Shown here piece by piece: positions 1-11,629 of a stretch of DNA of 64,000 nt; positions within the stretch are counted from its first letter, which is position 1, and each line of letters opens with the position of its first letter. The position numbers were made by a program, and so were the translations under genes. Origin of the DNA: Dastarcus helophoroides (lineage: Eukaryota; Arthropoda; Insecta; Coleoptera; Bothrideridae); the NCBI GenBank assembly GCA_028583605.1, contig CM053333.1, forward strand, positions 13,787,638-13,851,637, given 5' to 3'. Below the pieces are notes generated by a model. That model was not told where the DNA came from, searched no databases, and saw only the letters and a list, made by a program, of their open reading frames with translations.

Positions 1-501
1 AAAATATTTATTCATTTCATTTTGAAATTTCAAAAGTTCAGACTCAAAATTTCTAATATGTATTTTAACATATTTATGACAATATTTTTAAATTGTGAAT
101 AAAAACTGCAATTGTAAAAGAATGAATTGCGAAAAAATAATTTTTCATTTTCCAAAATATAGTCAACTTCGGTTATAATTATCTTCGCATATAACGAACG
201 GTTGCTTATAACGAAAAAATTATGGTATGTATTTTTTGTTCTTTTATAACGAACAACCAGCTAAAACGAATTATTAAAAAGTCCCCTTGGTAATTCGTTA
301 TATCCAAAGTTGACTGTATTACAATTTTTTATGCGTCTCGTTCCATTAAATAAAGTACTGGCTTCTATTCCTTCTATGTATCAAAATATATTTGATCCTC
401 AACATGTTGAGAGGGTTTAAATATGTATAGCGGTTTAAAGGAGGCCGCGCCTAAAAAATTTGGGAACCACTAGTGTATACCACTTAAAACCTCCATTTTA
501 G
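1..501 (+). other. Intron (partial) of the SRPK-like gene
   Basis: The sequence upstream of the SRPK exon is AT-rich, shows no coding potential and ends in a clean acceptor (TTTTAG at 496-501). It contains the pogo-like MITE at 158-318. Earlier exons of the kinase lie outside the window. Confidence 0.6.
158..318. mobile_element. Short pogo/Tigger-like MITE with TA ends
   Basis: A 161-bp segment has inverted ends. The left reads TATAGTCAACTTCGGTTATA and the reverse complement of the right reads TACAGTCAACTTTGGATATA. Both ends carry TA, the Tc1/mariner-pogo target site. The inside repeats TATAACGAAC-type words and has no coding capacity. It is probably a non-autonomous pogo-group element; the family assignment rests on the CAGTCAAC-type terminus. 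Confidence 0.6.
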
Positions 502-960
502 GATCATCACTTTTCAACTGAAATTCAAACTAAACAATATCGTGCCCTTGAGGTAATAATGGACGCAGGTTATAGTTATCCGGCAGATATCTGGTCGCTA
601 GGTTGTGTGGCTTTCGAATTAGCTACCGGTGAGTACCTCTTTAATCCTAAGAGGTACCAGCACTGTTCCGCTACTGCTGACCATCTCACTCTAATATGGG
701 AAGTACTGGATGGAATACCAGCCTATATAACGACGAAGGGTATTAACGCTCATAGATATTTCGAAAATGGTAGATTGAGACATTGCGATGAGCACTACCT
801 CAAAATTTGGAAAATAGAAGACGTTTTAGTTGATAAATACGAATGGAAGAGGGTGGACGCTATACCGTTTGCTTCCTTTATTGAATCGATGATTGAACCG
901 GATCCTCAATTACGAATTACGGCGGCTATGGCGTTACAAACCGACTGGATAAATGAATAG
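502..960 (+). CDS. SRPK: SRPK-family SR-protein kinase, last exon (C-terminal part of kinase domain)
   Basis: This terminal exon of 152 codons begins in phase 0 after a TTTTAG acceptor and ends at TAG 958-960. It starts DHHFSTEIQTKQYRALEV, the activation/P+1 segment typical of SRPKs (EIQTRQYRxxEV). It continues with GYSYPADIWSLGCVAFELAT (subdomain IX, invariant Asp in DIWS) and ends with subdomains X-XI, including LRHCDEHYLKIW and a final trypto-aspartate segment. SRPKs phosphorylate serine/arginine-rich splicing factors in the cytoplasm and nucleus. The ATP-binding lobe and catalytic loop lie upstream, outside the window. An in-frame ATG at 559 is internal, not a start. Family identity is strong; which SRPK paralog cannot be told from this fragment. 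Confidence 0.9.
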   Translation, partial: DHHFSTEIQTKQYRALEVIMDAGYSYPADIWSLGCVAFELATGEYLFNPKRYQHCSATADHLTLIWEVLDGIPAYITTKGINAHRYFENGRLRHCDEHYLKIWKIEDVLVDKYEWKRVDAIPFASFIESMIEPDPQLRITAAMALQTDWINE

Positions 961-1021
961 TTCCATCATAGTTAGAAAGACTGATTTTATTTCATTTCCA
1001 TTACTTTTATTCTGTTTTCTA

Positions 1022-1027
1022 AATAAA
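1022..1027 (+). promoter_or_regulatory. Probable polyadenylation signal of the SRPK gene
   Basis: An AATAAA hexamer lies about 60 nt after the SRPK stop codon, in the right place for a short 3' UTR. Confidence 0.5.
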
Positions 1028-1039
1028 TGTATAAAGTGC

Positions 1040-2860
1040 GAAGGTTTTTTGTTTCAAAAAGTTTACCAACCTTAGATATTTATTGGAAAAAACGTCGATT
1101 TTTCGAAGAAGTTTAAAGTGTCTTTTTTGGTGTTGTTGTAAGCAATATAGTGTGTAATTTAAGAAACTTGAATTCAAAATGAGGATAATTTTCTCTAAAT
1201 TTTGAAATAACATTTGACAAATTAAACTCCCTTAAACGCGAAGGAAGCGAAGGAAACATTTGTGTTGTGCATTGTATTTTGAAATTTAATATATATATAT
1301 TTTTCACGCAATATTAATTGTTTGTGACCTAAATATATTTCGGAATAATGCCTAACTTTATAAAATTAAATGACAAATTTTAACTTGGAATTTTAAGAAG
1401 AAAGTGAAAATTTCATAAAGCAACACCCAAATGTTATAAAAAAATTAAGAAATTTCGAGTAAATACTAAGTAAGAAAGGGATTTTTGAAAATTCATTCCC
1501 TAAGGAAGTTAAACATGGGATGAAATTTTGCATGATAGTTGTCATTTTTAAAATTAAAAATATGGAAAATTGGCATTTACATTTCTGATTATAAATAAAA
1601 GTTAGTTGTATTAGCCTTTTTGGAAATTTATCCCGTAAAATAAGAGATAAAATTTGTAAGGCAAGTGCGTTATTTTTGAAGTTCGAAACGTGGTTTGAGA
1701 AGAGTCAGACGGTTTCAGAAATGTCGCCATTTACCGATAAGAAATCTCATTAGATACACTGTTAAATATTGTATAAATTACCAGTTTTTTAAAAAATGTC
1801 GAGTTTCTTTTATAAATTTTGAGTTTCAACCTGGACTTTTTAATTTTTTTTCTCTAATTTTGATCCAATACTCCAAATAGCAGCTTTTTTCAAGAAATTT
1901 TTGGCTAAAACCGAAAACGAAACCGAATTTTGGCTGCTTATTCTGGTTTCTGGCGAAATAAGAACCGAAATATATGAAATTTGTGTTTATATACAAGAAC
2001 AAACAAAAAAAATAGTTACAAGCAGGAACAATTTAAATGTTTATCTACTGATTTAGTATCTACTTCAGGTATTACCTTGACTAAGTAGTCAAATATTTAA
2101 ATAAAAAAAAAATCCTATATTCAGAAGCATGTTCTCAATCGAAGCTAAGAAAACTAAAACAAATCTTAATGATTGTACAAAATTTCGACTTTCTTTTAAA
2201 CTTGAACTTTGATTTTAAACTTTAAATTTCTAAAAAGGGTAAATTTTAAGAATCAACATTTAAATTTCTAAAAAAAGAGGCAAACATTTCGAGTTTGAGG
2301 TCCAGAATTTCGAAAATATATAACCAGTTTCCGAATTTTTGAGAGGTAATTAAAGTTATAAAAAATAAATTACTTAACAAAGCTTTTCTCAAAATTTTGA
2401 CTTTTTAAAGAAAATTTAAGGTTTCAAGAAAAAACCGAATATTCAGGTTAAAAATCAATATTTTGTGATTGAAATGGGAATATTAGGAATGTTTTTTTTA
2501 AATATTTCGAAAGTTTTGCAAGTTAGTAACGGTTTTCTCAAAATTCCGAGTTTAATAATAAAAATAATTGAAATCTGATAAAGAAGTCTAAATTTTGCAT
2601 CAAGTTCAAACTTTAAAAAATAATTTATAAGAAAAATTATTCTCAAATTTTCATTTAAATCTCTAGTTTTGAAAGTATGCCATTCCTAAAAGTCGAATAC
2701 CTACTCCTATTTTTATCAAAATTTTAGGTTCATCTAATACTTCGATTTTTTAACTTTTTATAAATTTCGAGTTTTTCTCAAAATCTCTACTATTTTCTAG
2801 AATTGTGTTTAAACTTGAATTTTATTTTGATGAATTTTGAGACTTTTGTAAAAAGTAACC
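1040..2860. repeat. AT-rich intergenic DNA, decayed TTTCGA-word repeat
   Basis: There is no gene here. From about 1780 the sequence is dominated by imperfect repeats of words such as AAATTTCGAGTTT, CTCAAAATTT and TTTAAACTTGAA at 20-30 bp spacing. Short open frames within it are chance products of the AT-rich text. Confidence 0.55.
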
Positions 2861-2867
2861 CCTTTCT

Positions 2868-5265
2868 GCACAACAAGACAGCCAAGACACCGATGTACAA
2901 TTGGGGATCAAGTAAAAGCTAACAAACTATTTGACATAACCAGAATTATATGGGCGATAGTTTCAAACCATATAAATCACCTGGCCCAGACGGAGTATTA
3001 CCAATAATGTTACAACAAGGAGTTAAAGCATAGCGTCACCCTTGTGCACAATATTCAGGGCCCGCGTCGCTACAGGATATGTGCCTCAGGACTGGAGAAG
3101 AACGAGAGTGGTTTTTATTCCCAAATCAGGGCGAAATACATACGAGCAGCAAAGTCTTTCCAGCCAATCAGCTTGACATCATTCATGCTCAAGACGATGC
3201 AAAAGCTTGTCGATAGGTATATTAGAGACGATGCGATAAGGAGGATCCCCTACGCCTGCTGAGCAGGTAAATGCTGAGATCTGAGCCTGGATGAACTCAC
3301 AAGGAGGATCGCGGAAGCTCTCATAAGAAAGGAAATTGCCTTGGGAGCTTTCTTAGACATTGAAGGTGCATTTGACAATACGTCATACGCATCTATCAAA
3401 AGAGCCGTAGAAAAGCACGAAGTCGATCCGGTGGTAACTCGCTGGATAGACTTTATGCTCTAAAACAGGAGAATAGCATCACTAGGCAACCTATCGATAG
3501 CAGTATCTGAAGCCCGTGGCTGTCCGCAGGGTGGGGTATTGTCACCAATTGTGTGGTGCCTTATGGTGGATGATCTGCTAAGGGTACTAGAACTAGAAGA
3601 ATTTTATGCGCAAGAATACGCAGATGACCTAACCTTGTTAATTGGAGGTAAATTTCCAGGACCCGCATCAGCATTAACGGGCACTGAATATTACCGAAAG
3701 GTGATGCTTAGCAGAGGGACTAACAGTGAACCCCGCGAAAACCAGGATAGTCGCATTCACTAAAAAAAGGAATCTTAATGACTTAAAGAGGTCTAGTTTA
3801 GGAGGACAAGAAATTCCGCTGAGTAGCGAAGTTAAATATTTAGGACTTACCTTAGATACCAAACTTAGCTTCAGTGCTCATGTGAAAAAAGTTACTGCCA
3901 AAGCTATTAAGGCCCTATGGGCCTGTAGAGGCATGATAGGAAAACAATGGGGACTCAGACCAGCGATGGTCCATTGGATGTATTCCAAGGTTTTAGTACC
4001 CATAGTAACATACGGTTTTTTAATCTGGTGGCACAAAGCCAGAAAAAAAGAAAGTGTTATCAGACTAAGCAAGGTACAAAGGTTAGCTTGCTTAAAAGCA
4101 ACAGGGGCGATGGAAACAACGCCCACTGCAGCCATGGAAGCACTGCTATGTCTGCCCCCACTTCATCTGGTGGTGGAGGCGGAGGCCTTGTCAGCAGCCT
4201 ACAGGCAAAAACAAACGGGTATGGAATGGAATCACCCAGCTCAACATGCCATAGAGAAATATTCAAGCGGATCTGTGCGAACCATACGCTACATAGGCCA
4301 TGGGACAGAACAAAGAGTATCCCCAACTTTCACAAATCCTATCGGATACAAATACCAGTAAGTTGTTTAGTAGAACCAAAAGAAAGAGTGGATCAATCTG
4401 GTTCAGAGATGGATCTAAAACAAAGATAAGTACTGGTGCGGGAATAACCGGCAAAGAACCAGGGAATGAATTTAACATAAATGTGGGATCTTTGGCAACC
4501 GTATTTCAGGCAGAAGTTACTGCAATTACAGCCTGTGCTGAAGCAATGATCAGGAGGTCTTATGAAAACAAGACAATCGTGATCTATAGCGACAGCCAAT
4601 ACACACTAAATGCGCTGAGAGCTTATGACATAGACTCCAGAACGGTCAAAGGTTGTATTGATAAGCTAAGCAACTTGGCACAGCACAATACATTTATTTG
4701 AGGCCCACCGGGGAATTGAAGGAATTGAAAGAGCAGACTTCTAGCCAAAAGGGGAGCCGAGTTTCTTCTAGTAGGACCGGAGCCTACTTGTCCGCTTGCT
4801 TACAAAGCAGCAAAAGAGGTAATAAAGGAACTACTAAGGAAAGAACACATCACTCACTGGAGGGGTGTCAACGGTCTGAGGCAATCCCGGACGTTCATTG
4901 ACGGACCATCAGAAAAGAGAGCCACAGTTAAGCAAAAATCACCTCAGGTGGACATCTGGACTATTTATGGGACACTGTGCCCTAATGAAACATCTTACAA
5001 CAATTGGCGTAAAAGAAAATTTTTCTTGTAGAATGTGTGGAGAGGAAGAAGAAACTCCTTTACACATATTATGTGAATGTCTCGCTCTGACAAGGGATAG
5101 ACATTCCAGCTTTGGGAACTGAAGCAAAGACAATAGTGGAAACACCTATAAAGGAGGTTCTGGAATTCTTCAAAAGATAGATATGATGAGATAATCGTCG
5201 GGGGCACAATAAGCAAAAGCTTCAATCCTGCAGGGATAACCGATCCCATAAGAAATAATAATAAT
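2868..5265 (+). mobile_element. Degenerate R1-like non-LTR retrotransposon (RT + RNase H + C-terminal Cys/His knuckle)
   Basis: Pieces of one polyprotein can be followed across several frames. YKSPGPDG (near 2970) is the RT entry motif. RPISLTSF-like text (as QPISLTSF) lies near 3160, and LGAFLDIEGAFDNT near 3340 is catalytic motif A. GCPQGGVLSP spans about 3520-3550 and YADD is near 3615. The RT thumb runs 3726-4230. The RNase H domain has FRDGS near 4405, FQAEV near 4506 and YSDSQ near 4585. A C-x2-C-x7-H-x4-C knuckle lies near 5030-5080. Stops and frameshifts (near 3030, 3262, 3465, 3690, 4370, 4700) make it dead. The 3' end has short AAT repeats (5250-5263), as seen in some R1-like tails. 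The 5' half (gag-like ORF1 and endonuclease) is missing. Confidence 0.85.
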
Positions 5266-5269
5266 AACC

Positions 5270-6540
5270 TTCTTTTAGAAACGCGGCGTTGAATTTGAAA
5301 TGTTTTAACTACAAAATTCAACATTTTTATGACAAATTTCATGTTTAAAGCTGAAATTGCGACAGTAAAAAAGTGAAAATTTTGAAACAAATTTAATTTA
5401 ATCACTATTTTTTCACAATTTGAAGTTCAATCTCAAAATGTTGGATATTTTCTTCCAGCTTCGACTTTAAATTTTAAATTATAAGTTCTTCAAGAAATTT
5501 CAAGTGGTTAATGTAGAAAGCTCGAATAAAATTCGAATATTTGAGCTTAGGTCGAACATTTAGGCGTTCGAAATAAAAAAATAAAGGTGCAATATATATA
5601 AGTTAGGGGTTTTTTAAATATTGAGTTTCTTTGCAAAATTTTGTGTTAAAACCCTAAATTTTTAATTTTTTCTCCAAAATTTCGACATAAAACACGAAAT
5701 GCAGACTTTTTCGGGAAATTTTGATTCCGCTTTTGAAAATATGTTAAAGCCTGATTTTTTTTTACAAAATTTTATATTTTTTTATAAATTAAGGGGCAAA
5801 ACTTCGAAACCAAAAAAGGAACAATTCGAAAAAAGTTTTATACACTGATTTTTAATATCTCGAAGTGTTGGATTTTTTTCACAATCTTCGACTTTAAACT
5901 CAACATTTTAAGTTTTTTTTAGAAATTTATGCTTCAAGTGGAACGAGGATTTTAAAATCAAAACTACGAAAAAAAATTCAAATTTTCTTTTTGAAATCGA
6001 AGTTTCAATTTCTTTTATTACACAAACTCCGATTCTTTTTTGAAACATTGGATTTCTTTGCAAAATTCTGAGCTTAAACTTTAAATTTTTAATTACTTCT
6101 CCACAATTTCGACTTAATGTTTGAAATATAGGCTTCTTTCTGGAACTTTTTGAATTTAGTTTCTCAAAATTTCCACTTAACGGCTAAAGCTGCGATCCCT
6201 TTCACAACCTTTCGAAATATGCGAGTAACGTATTTTCGAAATTTAATTTTTAAATTTATTTAATTTAAATAGATTTAAAGTACTTCTTGTTGGACTGTTT
6301 TTCTTTGGGGCTTACATTTTAAACTCAAAAATTTGAAAATATACTTTATGAAACTTCTTAGTTTAACCTTGAAGTTATTTCTTTCTAAAATTTCAACTTT
6401 AAAAACGAAATATGTATCAAGTTAAATCTCCAATGCGTTTTATAAATGACGAGGTTTTTCTAAAAAATTGGAGTTTTTTCTTCAAAGTGCGAATTTAGAG
6501 GGAATATTTGAAGTTTTGATTGAGTCGAGGTTGGGCTTTT
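5270..6540. repeat. Decayed AT-rich TTTCGA-word block
   Basis: The block consists of recurring words (CAAAATTTCGACTT, TTTAAATTTTTAATT, TTTTTCTCCAAAATT). It has no coding sequence and mixed strand polarity, and it starts immediately after the retroelement tail. Confidence 0.5.
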
Positions 6541-7310
6541 TGGGGCGACGGAAATTGTGGCCGACCCGTTTTTTGGCCGAAACAAAACCGAAACAGAAAT
6601 TTCAGTCTGTCTCTAGCTGAAACTCAAACGTCGATCGGATTCTGATTTTTGTGTTACTACTATGGTTAGTAATAGATGTAGTATTTTGATTAAATGATAA
6701 CAATGTGGTGTGTGGAACCATAAAATAGTATTTTTATCATTCTCAACGTATAGTACGTAAAAATTTCAATTTCAACTTCGCGCTGTTTCCGAGGACGTGG
6801 GAGAAATTTCTAATAGATGTTATACTGAACATATTTGTCGAAAAGAATTACTAATTGTTTTATCTATTGTTCTATTTTGTAAGTCGTGTTAGATTTTCTT
6901 TGGCCATTTAAGGAAACCCGTTTTAAAGTTACAGGAATAAAAATAAACAATTTTTATTATCCTAGCTTCCACAACAACTCACAAACGATTGTTTGTGTTA
7001 AATATGTTACACTTTTAATTTGTTTATATGTCAAACTGATGTATACAAAAATTGAGATTTTGTCTTAGAGTTGTAATATTTACATTCTTATTTGTAATAT
7101 TATGTAATATACATTAAATATTTCAAATTATTAAATGAATTCTGCGCCATATTAAAATGTCTATATTGGTACAACTGACTGATCAATATCATGTAGTTGG
7201 CACAACCTTCAGTTCTATGACGTGTTCTTGTTTGTCAACCTGATAAATTTTGGTGATGTTGGAATCCGTCGAAATTAAATAGTCAAGTGCTTCAAAATTT
7301 AAAACCGAAC
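6541..7310 (+). promoter_or_regulatory. Upstream region of the RPN1 gene
   Basis: This non-repetitive stretch between the AT-rich block and the RPN1 start must hold the promoter and 5' UTR. No clear TATA box or initiator can be singled out by eye. The 60-codon open frame at 6886-7068 has no recognisable similarity and is probably chance. Confidence 0.3.
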
Positions 7311-8693
7311 ATGTACAAATATACACTACTTTTTCTGTGTTTTTCGTTGGCTAGTGCTATAGAAACCGTAGACACGAATTTAGTGAATAAAAATGTGGAA
7401 AGGACGATCGATTTGACATCGCAACTGGTCAAAGTTACCACAGCCCTAACCTTAGAAAATGCCGGTAAGGAAAGTATCAAGAATTATTTGATAGTACTGG
7501 AGCCTGGTACGGCGGGGAATCTCTCGTTTATCGCGGTTAAGGATTCCCTGAAAGAAGAGCTTAGAGTGGTAACGGCCAAAGTTGAGCATCACGAAGACAA
7601 AACGTTTTACAACGTTCATTTGAAACAGCCGTTAGCCCCCGGTCGAACCACGGTTTTGAACCTGGAAATCGTTTTCACGGGTTTACTGGTACCTTACCCG
7701 AATAGCATTCTTCAGAAAGAAAAACAATTGGTGAGGTATTTTGGTAGTCATTACTTTTACAGCCCATATAAAACAACCAAACAGACGACCAGCGTAGTTC
7801 TCACTTCGAGAAGTGTGGAAAACTACTCTAAATTGAAGCCGGTGAGTCAGTCTGACTCCACCATCACTTATGGGGCTTACAACAATGTTGCTCCATTCAG
7901 TATTGATACTATGTTCATTCATTACGAGAACAATGCACCATTTTTGACTGTCACACGCCTGGAGCGTCTTATTGAGATATCTCATTGGGGCAACATAGCT
8001 GTAGAAGAAAATATTGAAATTCAGCACACAGGAGCAAAATTGAAGGGGCCTTTTTCGAGGTATGACTACCAGAGAGATACAAGCAGCAACCACCACAGCA
8101 TCAAGTCCTATCGCACGATTTTGCCGGCGGCTGCTCATAATATCTACTACAGGGATAGCAATGGAAATATTTCAACCTCACAAGTTCGCGTTCGTAAAGA
8201 GTGGATCGAATTGGAGTTGAGGCCTCGTTTTCCTTTGTTTGGTGGCTGGAAGAGTTCTTACACCCTGGGGTACAGCGTTCCAAGCTATCAATATCTATAT
8301 AAGGATGCCAGTAACAGATATGTGCTTAATATGAGGCTTATAGATCACGTCTTTGATGACATGCATGTGGAAGAGCTGGAAACTTCCATCGTTTTACCTG
8401 TTGGAGTATCTGATGTTAAATTAAAAACGCCTTATCCTGTTGAGAAGCTCAAAGATGGTGTTACTCATAAATACTTGGACAACATCGGCCGTGTTGTCCT
8501 CAGGCTGAGGAAAACTAATTTGGTGGAGCAGCATATTCAAGATTTGGAAATTACGTACAATTGGAAGTCACTGCAGCTTCTTCATGAACCAATTTTGTTA
8601 GCTTTAGCTTTATACATCCTTTTTATTGCTGTTATTATTTATGTTAGGTTAGATTTTTCAATTAATAAGGCTGAACACAGCAAGAAAGATTAA
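7311..8693 (+). CDS. RPN1: Ribophorin I, oligosaccharyltransferase subunit 1 (complete, single exon)
   Basis: The protein is 460 aa. The start chosen is ATG 7311; the same frame is open slightly upstream but has no earlier ATG. Residues 1-16 (MYKYTLLFLCFSLASA) form a signal peptide. The lumenal domain matches ribophorin I from end to end: VERTIDLTSQLVKVT, HYFYSPY, SHWGNIAVEENIE, LKGPFSRYDYQR, RPRFPLFGGWK, FVDHVFD-like (here LIDHVFD) and NLVEQHIQD. One membrane helix lies at about 426-447 (ALYILFIAVIIYVRL), followed by only 13 cytosolic residues. Ribophorin I is a non-catalytic subunit of the ER complex that moves the dolichol-linked glycan onto Asn of nascent proteins, and it contacts the ribosome/translocon. 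Vertebrate proteins are about 600 aa with a long cytosolic tail; the short tail here looks natural because stop and poly(A) signal follow normally. There are no introns. Confidence 0.95.
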   Translation: MYKYTLLFLCFSLASAIETVDTNLVNKNVERTIDLTSQLVKVTTALTLENAGKESIKNYLIVLEPGTAGNLSFIAVKDSLKEELRVVTAKVEHHEDKTFYNVHLKQPLAPGRTTVLNLEIVFTGLLVPYPNSILQKEKQLVRYFGSHYFYSPYKTTKQTTSVVLTSRSVENYSKLKPVSQSDSTITYGAYNNVAPFSIDTMFIHYENNAPFLTVTRLERLIEISHWGNIAVEENIEIQHTGAKLKGPFSRYDYQRDTSSNHHSIKSYRTILPAAAHNIYYRDSNGNISTSQVRVRKEWIELELRPRFPLFGGWKSSYTLGYSVPSYQYLYKDASNRYVLNMRLIDHVFDDMHVEELETSIVLPVGVSDVKLKTPYPVEKLKDGVTHKYLDNIGRVVLRLRKTNLVEQHIQDLEITYNWKSLQLLHEPILLALALYILFIAVIIYVRLDFSINKAEHSKKD

Positions 8694-8731
8694 AATTGTC
8701 GATGTTTTTCACCTTTAAAAGTGTTATATAT

Positions 8732-8737
8732 AATAAA
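8732..8737 (+). promoter_or_regulatory. Polyadenylation signal of RPN1
   Basis: AATAAA lies 39 nt after the RPN1 stop codon, in a T-rich context. Confidence 0.6.
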
Positions 8738-8739
8738 TT

Positions 8740-9735
8740 TTCTACACAATTTGTTGTTTTGGTCTCCAACTTTGTTTACACTTTTATTAAAATAATTCTA
8801 AATTTTAAATAGCTTGGATATCTTGGTAACTGTATTGAGATTTGAGACTAATTAAAATGTACTTTTTTTTAATTCGAAATTTTTTTTGCCAAATCCTAGT
8901 AGTGACAAAATATACGTTTTTATTGCTCTATGCTTTATAATTTACTTTTTTTAATTTTGAAAGAATTCTATTTTTGAATTTTTCTTTTTATTTTCTAAAT
9001 ATTTAATGAATTTGTACATTGCAAAAAAATGTTAAATTTCGAATTTTTCTTTTTTCGAAATATTCATTTGGTTTTTTATTTTTAATTTGACATTTTAATT
9101 GTGGAAATTAATTTTTTTATGTTAAAAATTTTTACTGTAGTTTTTGTCATACAATCATTGTTTGAAAGTTTTTACACTCGACGAGAGTTGCAAGTTATAA
9201 CAAAATATTCGTATGCTTCAGAAAAATAAATTTGAAAAAGTCAGAATTTCCAAGTAAATTAAACTTTAAATTTTCACCTAAAGTTGTTATTTTTAATTTT
9301 ATAAACTAAAAGTAATCTCGAACTTTCAAATTTAAAAATTTAAGTTTTGGTAAAACTAAAAATTTTAGGTTTTTCGTCAAAAAGTTTGAATTTGAAACTA
9401 CAAGTCACACTTTTCAAATTAAAATAAAAATTTTGAATAAAGCCAAATCATTTTTAGGTCTAACTGAAAATTTATGAAAAGGAAAACGTCCTTGCTGTTT
9501 TATCAGCTCCACCGCCATTTTGGTCCAGAGCAAATGAAAAAAATATAATTTTTATCAATTCTTTTGTATTATTTATTGTTACATTACTTCTTAAATGGTT
9601 AAAAATTCTTATGTTAGTAAATGTAAAAATAAATTTTCACATATTTCAAATCAAGGCGTCCAATTTCTAGGCGAACGCTGTTTCAAAATATATAACAATT
9701 TGGTCGGAATAACAGTAGACATGTACATTTAAATC
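8740..9735. other. Intergenic DNA between convergent RPN1 and glycogenin genes
   Basis: AT-rich sequence separates the 3' ends of two convergent genes. I see no coding, RNA or clear repeat feature in it apart from homopolymer runs. Confidence 0.5.
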
Positions 9736-9741
9736 TTTATT
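9736..9741 (-). promoter_or_regulatory. Polyadenylation signal of the long glycogenin transcript
   Basis: AATAAA on the minus strand lies about 190 nt beyond the stop codon of the long isoform. Confidence 0.5.
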
Positions 9742-9932
9742 AAACCAGGTAACACACAAATTTAGACAGACGTATCAGGATTAAAAGGAAATTTTTTAAG
9801 TATGGCACACTACTGTAATACATCACAGTAAAAACAAAGCATTTAAGTACAAGTAAATTGACAAATGTATACATAAAAAGTAAGTGCGTAAAAAAATAAT
9901 TTTGTTATGCGAAAAGGCGCCAAACGAACAAA

Positions 9933-11629
9933 TTACTTTTTGGATTTACCGGTTTTTTTATTACCACCACTACCCTTCCTTGGTGGGGGAGTAGGTGTCG
10001 CAGCAGCCGCAGATGGCGCCGCGCCTTCGCTAGTTGCTGCTTTTTCTTCAGACTTTCCTTGTTTATCATCTGGTTTGGAAGTTTTTCCTTCGGCTTTAGC
10101 AGCTTTATCGTCTGTTTTGGCAGCTTTACCTTCCGCTTTTACAGCTTTATCTTCAGTTTTCCCAGCTTTGTCTTCTACTTTCGCAGCTTTATCTTGCGCA
10201 TTTGCTGCTTTATCCTCCGTTTTCACAGTTTTATCTTCCGCATTTGCAGCTTTATCTTCCGCTTTTGCAGCTTTGCCTTCCGGTTTTGGAGCTTTATCTT
10301 CTACTTTCGCAGCTTTATCTTCAACTTTCGCAGCTTTATCTTCCGCTTCCGCTGCTTTATCTTTAGTTTTAGTGGATGTTTCTTCAGGCTTGGCTTCCGA
10401 TTTATCAGACTTATCTTCCTCTAGTTTGATAGTTTTTTCTTCGGGTTTGACACACTTTTCGTCAGACTTCGTGACTTCTTGTGCTTTTTCTTCAGACGTT
10501 GTTTTTCCCTCAGGTTTCACCGCACCTTCGGTTTTTATTATTTTTCCTTTTTCCTCAGGTTTTGACTGTTCGTCCAGTTTTACTGCTTCGACAGCCTCTT
10601 GGGCGATTTCAACTTTAGTTTCTTTTTCCTCAGGTTTTGTCACTTTTTCTTCTACTTTAGGCTTCTCAGCAGTTTGAATCTTCTCTTCCGGTTTGATTGA
10701 AGGTGGTGCAGGTTCCGCCGCGGGAGTTTCTTTTGGTGCACTTTCTGTTGGTGGAACTATAACTTTGGCAGCTTCTGATGTAGATTGAGGACTTTGTGGT
10801 TGAGCAGAAGTTTCCTGGACTATACTCATTGGTTCTTGCGATTCTACTACTGGTGTTTGCGGTTGCTCAATCACTGCTGCAGGGGTTTCGGGTGTTGGAG
10901 CAGTTTCTGGTTTTGCAGCTGGAGCATCTGGTGGTGTTTTTGTTGGAGAAGTGGCTGGAATTGTTGCTGGGGGAGTTACTGGAGTTTGTGACGGTGTTGT
11001 TGGGGGCGTAACTGGAGCTGCTGCTGGGGGAGTGGTTGGAGTTTGTGATGGCGTTGTTGTTGGAGGCGTGCTTGGAATTTGAGGGGCAGACGTTTCTGTT
11101 GTAGGAGTAGCAGGCAATGTTTCTGAACTTTGAGGCTGTGTCGGAGAAGCTTGAGTAAGTTGACAAGCTGCTTGATCTGTTTGCACTGGTAAACTTATAT
11201 CAGTAGAAGTTTTATCTTTCGTATCAACTTCGACCGAGGCAGAAATTTGTTCTGCACAGCTAGGCTGTAATACTGCAGGTTCTTGCCCTTTTATTTCAGT
11301 CACACTTGTAACTTGAACTTCAGCACCTTCTAAAGGTTTACTTTCGGATTCTATCTTTGTAGTTTCTGGACATTCAGAGATCGATTTCTCTTCGATTGGT
11401 AGTTCAGTGGTAGGTTTCTCCAGGGAGCATTTTTCGTCTGCCGACTTTGGTAGGGGGCATGCTTCTGGAACTTTGACCGCTTCATCAATAGGTTGAATTG
11501 GTTGTTCTAGAACCTGTTGAGATGGTGCAATCTTAGAGGCATCTTCTTCTGTAGCTTGAACTTTGGCATCTGGAGAGGGGAGGGGTATAACAGGGCTTTG
11601 GGGTTCCTGTACATCAGATTTTGTTGAAG
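9933..11629 (-). CDS. Gyg: Glycogenin exon 10, long low-complexity C-terminal tail
   Basis: 564 codons plus a split first codon, after acceptor TTTTACAG, ending in [12 protein letters not shown]. No ATG starts it, so it is not a separate gene. It has four parts: an acidic Pro/Glu segment; a Thr/Pro-rich segment ([14 protein letters not shown]) near 10900-11110; a Lys/Glu segment; and about 16 seven-residue units of the form EDKAAKV. It is probably disordered. The function is unknown; a scaffold or localisation role for long glycogenin is a guess. Confidence 0.75.

Noticed and set aside
3878..4478. Several open frames antisense to the R1-like element
   Set aside because: Shadows of the sense RT/RNase H frames.
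9907..10677. Open frame of 256 codons on the plus strand over the glycogenin tail
   Set aside because: It is the antisense shadow of the EDKAAK repeat: the 21-bp period keeps several frames open. It has no start context or homology.
10867..11166. Ser/Asn-rich open frame on the minus strand inside the Pro/Thr-rich tail
   Set aside because: Alternative frame of the same low-complexity coding repeat; the glycogenin frame is continuous and spliced in phase.
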